64,000 nucleotides of DNA, from NCBI RefSeq assembly GCF_004193775.1, contig NC_041011.1, positions 10,691,656-10,755,655 on the forward strand, read 5' to 3'. Of this stretch, positions 55,411-64,000 are shown piece after piece. The notes under the pieces were generated by a model. It ran no database searches. It saw only the letters and a program-made list of their open reading frames with translations, and was not told where the DNA came from. Numbering within the stretch: position 1 is the stretch's first letter; the number at the start of each line of letters is the position of its first letter. The translations under genes were made by a program, and so were the position numbers. This DNA comes from Glycine soja. Its lineage: Eukaryota; Streptophyta; Magnoliopsida; Fabales; Fabaceae.

Positions 55411-56090
55411 TGAGTCTGACGGATAGCAAAATGAGACTTTTTCGTAGTCTCGACCGGAAGACGCTGACATCTCCGAAAAAGGTGCAGATGACGACGTTAG
55501 TCACAAAATGCTATCAGGCTTTGAGTCTTAAGAATAACAAATGAGACTTTTTCGCAGTCTTGGCCGGAAGACGCTGACATCTCCAGGAAGGTGCAGATGA
55601 CGACGTTAGTCACTGCATGCTACCGGGCTTTGAGTCTTAGGGATAGCAAATGAGACTATTTCGTAGTCTCAGTCGGAAGACACTAAAATTTCCGGGGAAG
55701 GTGTAGATGATGACATTAGTCACTGCATGCTATCAGGCTTTGAGTCTTACGAATAGCAAATGAGACTTTTTCGTAGTCTCGGCCGGAAGATGCTGATATC
55801 TTCGGGAAAGGTGCAGATGATGATGTTAGTCACTGCATTCTATCGAGCTTTGAGTCTTACGGATAACAAATGCGACTTTTTCTCAGTCTCGGCCGAAAGT
55901 TGCTGACATCTTCGGGGAAGGTGCAGATGACGACGTTAGTCACTGCATGCTATCAGACTTTGAGTCTTACGGATAGCAAATGAGACTTTTTCGCAGTCTC
56001 GGCCAGAAGACGCTGACATCTCTGGGGAAGGTGCAGATGACGATGTTAGCCTCTGCATGCTATCGGGATTTCAGTCTTATGGATAGCAAA
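55411..56090. repeat. ~110-bp tandem repeat in the Tat 3' UTR, about 6 units
   Basis: Same unit as 19628-20529, two fewer copies. Confidence 0.9.
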
Positions 56091-57849
56091 TGAGTGTGTG
56101 CGGGTTACCGTATAGGGCGTCTCCGCGTGCCAACGGACTCACAGGTCACGATAGCAAAAAGTGGGGTGGTCGACAAAAGCGAGGCTTTTGCTCCTACATA
56201 TCCTCAATTTATGATGAGGAACTCAGACCAACGTAGCTCTTGACTTTGTGTGAGACTAAAATAGTCTCGGAGTTCGTTCGCTAAAATGCGAACATGCTAT
56301 AGCAAAGAAACAGAACCTCCAATTGATCATAGCAACATATAGTTTTTGGAGAAAAACATCGTGTCTACCAGGGGAAAGGAGGGTATGCTGATAAAATTTT
56401 CTTCTAAGCGACCATTTAGAGGAAACATTGGGTCCAACAAAAAAGAAGAAAAATCACTCAAAGTGTATAAGTCTCACACAGGTAAGTGTTTTATCCTAAT
56501 TCCGAACCATAGATATGTCATGACTTGATTTTGCAAATCATTTCCAATCAAATTAAATATTATACGCGTGATCATGGATCAATAGGACTTTTTCGGGAAT
56601 GTTGTTTTGGTGGGAAATTCGGCTCTGAGTTGTTTGGGCCTTTTCCTTTTCTGTTTTTGTTTAGTGCGGGGCAAGAAAGTCGTCAGTGCACAGGATTTTG
56701 GTTGGTGATCAAAGGGAGAGGACCACTTCAAGCCGTGGTTTCCTTTCTTTTCTTGTTTGCTTGTGACAATTTTGTATTGTTCAGATATTGTCTAGTCCAA
56801 AGACTTTTCTGTATATTTCTGTTTTTTTTCTTCCGATCTTTGATCGAGAATTTTTCTTTCTTCTTTTTTTTGCTTTCTTCCAATCTTTGATTGGGAATTT
56901 TCTTCTTTTCCTCTTCTTCCGATCTTTGATCAGGAACTTCTTCTTTTTTTCTCTTTTTTTCTTTTCTTTTTATTTTCTTCCGAGGGCAAAGATGGACATT
57001 CTCACCCTGGGTCAATGTTTATGGTGAGTTGGTATTTTTGGCTCAGAGCTTGTAGAACGGTTGGACATGATATTTGTCAGGGTGTTGGTTTGGTCAGCAG
57101 TCCAGGGGTAAAGGGATGTCCCACATTATTTCCATGATACGCGCGCAACGATGATGATTCAGAAATTTTATGCAAAACTGGTCACGCATGCACCTATGTG
57201 GACACTCAAGCATCAAGTTTTTGTGGTCATGCGACATTAGGGCTCAGGATTCATCATTTTTCCTATTTAAGTCAACCCAGTGTTTCCAAAATATTCTCCT
57301 TTATCAATTCATACATTTGTTCGAGTCTATCTTGGGCGTTGCGTTAAGGGAAAATTTCACAGCATTCACCCTTTAGGTGCGTACACACATTTTTTTAAAC
57401 AAAGCCTTTATGTCACGATCAGTAAATCTTTCCTTTCAAAGAAAAGCCAGAAGTTATTTCTTTTCCAAAGCATGTTGGCTTTTTAGTTAACTAATTTATT
57501 TTTATTTTGTTTTTCTTTTTGACAAAGTTGATATCTACGATCACATATGTTTTTTTTCTTTTCTGAAAAGTCGTGCGAACGAGGGTACGCAAGGCCTACC
57601 TACGTCAAAATAAACGAAGAAAATGCAATGATAAGTCGCAATAAAAAACAATGACAAAACAAATTGAGAGACGTAATGCCGGACCACGGTGGGAGCAAAC
57701 ACAATAACTGAAAGCAGCAGTGTTAGATCACAATGGAAACAAAAATAATAACTGAAAGCAGTAATGGAAACAAAAACAATAACTGAAAGCAGTAATGGAA
57801 ACAAAAATAATAACTGGAAGCAGTGATGTTAGACGACATGGAATCATAA
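56091..57849 (-). other. Tat 3' untranslated region, proximal part (unit C)
   Basis: Collinear with 20530-22200. It includes the pyrimidine-rich repeat at 56830-56980 and a local expansion of AATGGAAACAAAAA(C/T)AATAACTG units near 57730-57820. No credible gene. Confidence 0.6.
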
Positions 57850-58705
57850 GTGCGGCGAATTTGGTCGTGTAGCTCCGCCCTCTCCCAGGTGACTGAGCAG
57901 GTCAGTCATATCCTCATCCATGTGGGCTTCCTCCGCTTCGCCCGGGGATCCTGCGGGTCCGGTTCCCTCCTCAGGGGAGCCCTGCCCCTACTGGCTGAGG
58001 CTGAAATGCTAGAAGGACTCATGCAATTGCACCTGCCCGCGGTGGTTGGCCGTCTGCTGGCGAACCATATGTCGTAGATACAGCTCCACACTCAGTGGTA
58101 TGACCGGATCGGGCTGCTGAGGTGGTGGTGGATCCGCAGCCTGTTGTGTGTCATCCTTCACTTGCCTAGCTGGTGCTCATAATCCACACCCGCCTCCCCG
58201 CAGCGGTCCGGGCAAAGTCTTGCCCCGGGATGCACAACAGCTGGGCGATGGCCTCCTCGTCAAAGCTGGAGGCCTAGTCCCTTCTCTGGCTGAATTTGCA
58301 CCGATGGTCCTCCTCCAAGATCAGTGGGTGGCCCAAGAACTGCCTAAGGGCATCTATGCCAAAGGGAATCCACTGACCCCTTACCCACGAGCGCATATCT
58401 CGAACTCCCTCCTCCGTCGGCTACGCATTAGCGTAGAACTCTAGGACTATCTCAGGGTCGAACTTGGCCATGGGAGTCACTAGTGTCCAATGCCTGCGTG
58501 CTATCTCCTCCTGGATGTTTGAGTACTCATCCTTTATGAGCTGGACGCGCCTCTCCCTATGGAACGACTATCCCTTGATGGCCTCAAAATGCTGCTGGTG
58601 TTCGGCACTTCAGAATCGGTGACTGTCAAACTCCACAGAGGCGCTGGAGCTTTCCCCATGGGCGTCCCTCCTGGACCTCTTTGTGGAAAGCTTCTTCGGA
58701 GCCAT
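57850..58705 (-). pseudogene. Extra ORF of the Tat element (unit C), deleted
   Basis: Begins MAPKKLSTKRSRRDAHGES at 58705 like the unit B copy and shares its TAG. It keeps Arg where B has a stop before DMRSW. Two deletions remove much of the central and Pro-rich parts. Function unknown. Confidence 0.55.
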
Positions 58706-59682
58706 CTCTTGTTGGGGATGAATAACAACGCAAAATGGAATAAAAAAACATTGAGAAATGGTGACCTAAGGCTGGAAATCAAAGGGATCCAGTGAGCATA
58801 CGTTTTTTGGATGAGAGGAAGAAGTTTTGGGTGAAAAACTCACCCCTTCCCTCTCCTTTTAACCTTTCTCGTGCAGGGGGTGCTCGCCCAGGCGAGCTAA
58901 CCTTGCCCAGGCAAGCTAAACATGTGCATCCTTTTTTTTTTCAAACAAGAAAATCATGCGTTCACCTATGGGTCCGTGCTCGTTTGCTCGGAGTCCATAG
59001 GATAACTTAGGCATATAAAAAGACAGAAGCTTTAAAGGATACTAGGTTGTCTCTTAACAGGGCCTCCTCAACATGCGGAGCCAGTCACAGGATGATGATC
59101 TGCTGACCACCAGCCTAGTGCCTGTTCATACCCGTCCCCGAGCATCTGAAAACAGGAAATGGCATTTATGCAGTGAAAATATGGCCATGCTACCACTTAC
59201 CTTGGTTCATCCCTGTCTAGGATTTGACGCTGTATTGACCACCTCGCGAAATGATCATGTCCCTGTCTGTCGATTCATAAGGTACAAAATGCATGTGCAT
59301 GTGTATGCATGGGTAGTTTCAAAGGCAATAATTCTTTAGCAAAAACCCATTGGGTTTAGTTTTAAATAAGCACTTAGAGCATCCCTATAGGTCGAGCGAA
59401 AAGGCTTGAATCATTTAAAAAGAATATGCATCCTTAAAGGCACAAAACCAGGGTTGAAACAACGAATCATCAATCTCGCGCTCTTTAAATGATCGCGACG
59501 GCAATTTACGGAGGACAGGAATCCCTTGGGGAAACCAACAAAAAGTTAAACATGCAACGAATCTCCTAATTGCCCCAAGTCTCAAGCATACTATCACTTG
59601 ACGACATTGGCATTTACGGGTGAAGGTAGTTCCTCGTCATCCATGTTAGTGAGCACAAGGGCCCCTCAGGAGAAAGCCTTTT
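58706..59682 (-). other. Spacer between integrase and extra ORF (unit C)
   Basis: Collinear with 23468-24444; no coherent frame. Confidence 0.6.
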
Positions 59683-60362
59683 TTACCACGAAGGGCCCTT
59701 CGTAGTTTGGTAACCATGTAGCACGAAAGGGAGCATCTTGTGCCAGTCCTTGTATGACACGGTCATCTTCTGAATAATCTTCTTGATATTCTTGTTGGCT
59801 GCCTTCACTGCTCTATTCATCTTGGGTGTGTAGGGTGTGGAATTATGGTGTTGGATCTTAAATTCCTTGCACATTTCCCCCATCATTTTATTATTAAAAT
59901 TGGTGTCGTTGTTTGTTATAATCTTCCTTGGCAAACCATACCGGAAGATTATCTCCCTCTTGATGAACCTAACCACCACACTCCTTGTGACACTAGCGTA
60001 TGAGGCAGCTTCGACCCATTTGGTGAAGTAATCGATTGACACCAAGATGAAATGATGTCCGTTCGTAGCCTTGGTTCTATGGCTCAGATCACATCTATCC
60101 CCCACATGGAAAAGGGCCACGGTGCGGCCAATACATTCAATGGCAAGGGCGGAGCGTTGACATTGTTTGCAAACGTCTGGCATTTGTGACACTTCCTTAC
60201 ATGGAGGCAATAGTCGCTTTCCATGGTGAGCCAATAATAGCCCTCCCTCAGGATCTTCCTAGCCATGGCATGCCCGTTAGCATGCGTACCGAAAGAGCTT
60301 TCATGGAACTCCTCCAGCATGCGTCCAGCTTCCTTAGTGTTCACGCATCGGAGCAACACCAT
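59683..60362 (-). pseudogene. Tat integrase (unit C), two catalytic residues lost
   Basis: The zinc-binding region and GIDVI Asp are present, but the second catalytic Asp is Asn (IITNND, where B has IITDND) and the catalytic Glu is Lys (AVKAANK, where B has AVEAANK). A frameshift between 60084 and 60234 splits the frame. Inactive on three counts. Confidence 0.85.
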
Positions 60363-60437
60363 GTCATGGTTTCTCTTGTATAGTATGCCCCCGCTTTAAA
60401 AGAAACCGGCCGCCAACCTCCTTAACATCCTCTTGTC

Positions 60438-61154
60438 TTTTTCGGAAGCTTCCGGTGGGTACTATTTGCTTTCAATGTATCGCTTGATATCAAAATACCA
60501 AGGTTTACCGTCCTGCTCCTCCTCTACCAAACAACAATATGCGGGCCTGCCGCGACACCTGAACTCTATGTATGGTAGGTCTCCATGCGGTGTCAGCTGG
60601 AACATGGACGCTAAAGTGGCGAGCACATCGACCATTTGGTTTTCCTCTCGGGGAACGTGATGGAAAGAGATCTCATCAAAGAACTCAGCCAACTCCTTGA
60701 TGTAGGTCTGGTAGGGTATTAGCTTGTGATCCCTAGTTTCCCACTCTCCTTTTAGCTGGTGAATCACCAGTGCCGAGTCTCCGTACACCTTGAGCAGTTT
60801 GACGTTGAAGTCAATTGCTGCCTAGACATCCAGGGCACATGCTTCGTATTCAACCATGTTATTGGTGCAGTCGAAACCAAGTCTGGCCGTGAAAGGTATG
60901 CATTGATTGTCCGGAGAGACCAATTCCGCCCCAACACCATGGCCCAGAATGTTAGATGCTCCATCGAACCACACGATCCACTTGTCCCTGTCCTTTTCTA
61001 GCTTCTCTTCAAATAAGGCCATGATGTCCTCATCTGGGAACTCGGGATGCATGGGTTGATAATCATTGAGAGGCTGCTGAGCCAAATAGTCTGCCAAGGC
61101 GCTTCCCTTTATCGCTTTTTGGGTTACGTAGACTATGTCGAACTCGGATAGCAA
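60438..61154 (-). pseudogene. Tat additional RNase H (unit C), with stops
   Basis: Same order of motifs as 25159-26097 (WIVWFDGASNILG, NNMVEYEACAL, YGDSALVIHQLKGEW), but interrupted by a stop after EYEACALDV and another at RIAR. The NNMAEYE motif is NNMVEYE. Confidence 0.85.
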
Positions 61155-61160
61155 AACCTG

Positions 61161-62320
61161 TCACCGAGCGATCCGCCCCGTGAGAGCGGGCTTCTCAAAG
61201 ATGTACTTGACCGGGTCCATCTTGGATACCAGCCAGGTGGTATGGCTCAGCATGTACTGTCTTAGTCGATGGGATGCCCATACCAAAGCGTAACATGTCC
61301 TTTCCAGCAGGGAGTAGTTCATCTCACAGGCCGTGAATTTCTTACTTAAGTTGTAGATGACTCGCTCCCTTTTTCCCGACTCATCATGCTGCCCCAGCAT
61401 GCACCCCATCGACTCGTCCAAAACTGTCATGTACAGGATGAGAGGTCCCCCGGGCATCGGCGGCATAAGTACGGGAGGGTTCATGAGGCGCCATTTGATC
61501 TTTTCAAACGCCTCTTGACAGTCATTGTCCCAGTGAACGGACTGGTTCTTGCGTAAGAGTTTGAAAAGTGGCTCACAGGTAGCTGTGAGTTGTGATATGA
61601 ATCTGGCAATGTATTTTAAACGCCCCAAGAAACCTCGGACCTGCTTCTCGATTCGGGGTTTTGGCATCTCAAGGATGGATTTTACTTTTTCGGGGTCCAC
61701 CTCTATTTCCTTCTGACTTACAATGAAACCCAACAGCTTTCCCGACTTGACCCCGAAGGTGCACTTAGCGGGGTTTAACCTCAATTGATACCTCCTAAGC
61801 CTCTCGAACAACCTTCGCAAGTTGACGAGGTGTTCTTCCTCAGTTTTGGACTTGGCAATCATGTCGTCTACGTAGACTTCGATTTCTCGGTGCATCATGT
61901 TATGGAACAAAGCCACCATAGCCCGTTGATAGGCTGCCTCGGCGTTCTTGAGCCCAAAGGACATCACCTTATAGCAGAACATTCCCCACAGGGTAACAAA
62001 CGTGGTCTTTTCTGTATCTTCTGGCGCCATCTTTATTTGATTGTAGCCTGAGAAACCCTCCATGAAGGAAAACAAAGCCAAATTGGCTGCGTTGTCTACG
62101 AGGACATCGATGTGTGGCAGAGGAAAATTATCTTTGGGACTGGCTCGATTCAGGTCCCGATAGTCCACACACATTCGTTCCTTCCCATCATTCTAAGGGA
62201 TCGACACAATGTTGGCCACTCACTCGGGGTATCAAGCCACCGCCAAGAAATCGACGTCAAACTACTTTTTGACCTCCTCCTTGATCTTCAGCGACATCTT
62301 GGGTTTCATTCTCCTTAGCT
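61161..62320 (-). pseudogene. Tat reverse transcriptase and first RNase H (unit C)
   Basis: A 337-residue open stretch from MCVDYRDLNRASPKDNF through GFSGYNQIKMAPED, VYVDDMIAKS, PEKVKSILEMPKP, GFLGRLKYIARF, QSVHWDNDCQEAFEKIK and LYMTVLDESMGCMLGQHDE to the RNase H start (NYSLLERTCYALVW). This is the fullest pol piece in the window. A stop separates it from the upstream MKPKMSLKIKEE segment, and another from the second RNase H. Confidence 0.9.
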
Positions 62321-62338
62321 TTTGCTTCACCTCCTCCT

Positions 62339-62532
62339 TGTTGTTCTGCCTCTATTAGAAACATTCGATAGATATATATACAAGGTCATCCAACCACCTA
62401 ACTAAGATTTCTCTTATAGCTTTTCCTGACATATTTGATACAACTATCTATCCTAAAAATAAGTGATCCCAATAATCAAGAGATCAAGATACATAATAAA
62501 ATTAAAATACAATAAGAATTAATACATACAAT
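62339..62532 (-). repeat. Copia LTR fragment right of unit C
   Basis: Starts at the same LTR base (TTGTTGTTCTGCC) after the same gypsy base as at 26798. About 190 bases match 38237-38430, then the sequence switches to LINE ORF1. Confidence 0.85.
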
Positions 62533-62534
62533 AA

Positions 62535-62864
62535 GAAAAGGTGTGGAAACCTACCAAGCAAAATGAGGCGACACAGAATGAAGAGAAGCCTATGAATGTT
62601 GTCATTAAGAGTGCAGAATAGCAAGAAGAACCACAAAAGAAGCAAGAAGAACCACAAAAGAAACAGGAAGAACCACAAAGAGAGCAAGATGAGCCACATA
62701 AAGAGACACTGAATGAGTGGACAGTTGTTACATCAGGAAAAGTGGATAGAGGTAAAAGAGCTATGATCCATACTCCTAAAAGTTCATTTGGGCCTTATCA
62801 AAACTCAAACATTTTCACCCCACTTAGGATTGGAGATTGTCCTAAGGGGAACAACACAACTTGA
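62535..62864 (+). pseudogene. LINE ORF1 C-terminal part
   Basis: The frame reads KVWKPTKQNEATQNEEKP, an in-frame TAG (62619-62621), then three QEEPQKK-type heptad repeats, ETLNEWTVVTSGKVDRGKR and IHTPKSSFGPYQNS, ending TGA at 62862-62864. Gag-like ORF1 proteins of plant LINEs end in such low-complexity linkers. 5' truncated at the copia LTR. Confidence 0.65.
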
Positions 62865-62867
62865 CAA

Positions 62868-64000
62868 ATGATGGTGAGTTGGAATGTGAGGGGCATTAAC
62901 AAGGTAGCTAGGAATAAAGAGGTTAGCTCCTACCTCCATTCTTTTAATGTTCCTATAGTGGCTTTACTAGAGACTAGAGTTAAAATGCATAATGCTAAGA
63001 AAGTAAGGAATAAAATAGGTGGCAGTTGGAATTATATGGACAATTATGATAGACATGAGAATGGGAGAATCTGGTTGTTATGGGACCACAGGGAAGTGAA
63101 TCTGAAACTTATTCAAACTGATGAGCAATTCATTCATGTGGAATTATACTCCTTGGATCAATCTCTTAAGTTTGTAGCTTTGGTGATTTATGCTTTTAAT
63201 CAACTGGATAGAAGGAAGGAGTTGTGGAACAAAATTGAGGACATTGGTAGAAATCTGAATGGGCCTTGGATTGTGATTGGTGATTTTAATAATGTTCTGG
63301 ATAGTCAGGATAGAATTGGTGGTAATAATGTTGTTGAGACCAAAGTTAGGGACCTTAAAACCATGATGTCAAATATGGGATTGTTTGAAGCTGATATGAA
63401 AGGGAACCATTACACTTGGTCGAATAAGCATGTTGTTGATGTGATTTACTCTCGGATTGACAGAGTTATTGGTAATGTTGATTGGTTTCAGAAGTATCAA
63501 GATGCCTCTTATGAAGTTTTAGATCCTAATATTTCAGACCACTCTCCTATCAAAATTGGCCTGCAGATTCAAAAGCCTAGAAGAGTTTACTTGTTTAGAT
63601 TTATCAACTGTATCAGTAAGGATCCATCTTTTATGCAGTTGGTTGCTAGTAGCTGGCATGTGGAATCTAGAGGGACTTCTATGGAAAAACTTTGGTACAA
63701 GCTTAAAAGGCTCCAAATTGTTTTAAGACCTCTGTCTAGACAGTTCACCAATATGCAAAATCAAATCCAGCAAGTTAGGCAGGAGTTACATCAGGTCCAA
63801 AATTTACTGCAACATAATCCTTTTGATAATTTGCTGTTGAAGGAAGTGAAGCAGAAGACATTCTGATGCAAAAATCTAAAGTCAATTGGCTTAAGCTTGG
63901 TGACAACAATAATGCTTATTTCCATGCAACTGTGAAGGAAAAAAATAAGAATAAAGGAATCTATACTTTGACAGATTTAGATGGAAATTTGTTGTGCACA
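62868..64000 (+). pseudogene. LINE ORF2: endonuclease and start of reverse transcriptase linker
   Basis: An APE-type endonuclease occupies residues 1-230: SWNVRGIN (Asn6), LLETR (Glu35), VIYAFN (Tyr108), IGDFNN (Asp139/Asn141), YTWSN, SRIDR and ISDHSPI (Asp224/His225), all expected catalytic positions present. This enzyme nicks target DNA for priming. The frame stops at 63866, but the neighbouring frame continues EDILMQKSKVNWLKLGDNNN, the usual LINE sequence before the RT, so one base is missing near 63850. The element continues past the window end. Confidence 0.85.

Larger units (their letters stand above)
53329..62338 (-). mobile_element. Tat-lineage Ty3/gypsy retrotransposon, 5'-truncated (unit C)
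   Basis: Sister of 17859-26797 with the same end junctions. It keeps the full RT-connection segment lost in B, but its integrase has lost two catalytic residues and its extra ORF has two deletions (about 75 and 340 bases). Gag, protease and 5' LTR are absent. Confidence 0.85.

Overview
The window is plant nuclear DNA: AT-rich intergenic sequence dominated by transposable elements with very little host coding sequence. tRNA-iMet and tRNA-Asp primer-binding sites, Tat-type and Ty1/copia pol genes, hAT and Tourist-type elements and a type I MADS-box gene all fit a dicot. The repeat families (GTAATCGATTAC-rich LTRs, GGTTAAATTACTC-type MITEs, a Tat element with a variable 3' UTR) resemble those I associate with legumes, most likely soybean (Glycine). 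The species call is inference.

Layout. 1-3980 is a head-to-tail array of a miniature LTR retrotransposon (LTRs of about 950-960 bp, internal segments of about 100 bp), broken by an assembly gap at 1644-2177. From 3981 the window is built from repeats of one composite unit, in the order: copia LTR end, tail of a LINE RNase H, fragment of a flavodoxin-like quinone reductase gene, hAT transposon, AT-rich spacer with an Athila-like remnant and MITEs, MADS-box gene, 3' part of a Tat-type gypsy element. Unit A (3981-7194) is heavily deleted. Unit B (7195-26797) is nearly complete and is followed by the start of another unit (26798-28383). Unit C (about 38230-62338) is the fullest and is again followed by a unit start (62339-62532). 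The gypsy-to-copia-LTR junction is seen twice, at the same base, which is the mark of a tandem duplication of about 24 kb.

28384-32653 is a different stretch. It holds an apparently intact small host gene (29473-30042, minus), a Tourist-like MITE and the 3' half of a degenerate LINE. A copia element (32654-38541) is inserted in that LINE's RNase H domain, and a solo LTR (35229-36317) is inserted in the copia integrase, so three insertions are nested with visible target duplications. The window ends in the 5' half of another LINE (62535-64000).

Only two genes look functional: the AGL62-like M-alpha MADS gene at 16414-16950 and the small membrane-type protein gene at 29473-30042. The MADS gene has two damaged sister copies, at 5359-5414 and 52142-52414. 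All transposon coding regions carry stops, frameshifts or deletions. I found no new multi-gene system. The notable material is structural: the tandem unit and its junctions, copy-specific decay of the MADS gene and of the gypsy catalytic sites, the miniature-retrotransposon array whose true length is hidden by the gap, and repeated palindromic 12-mers.
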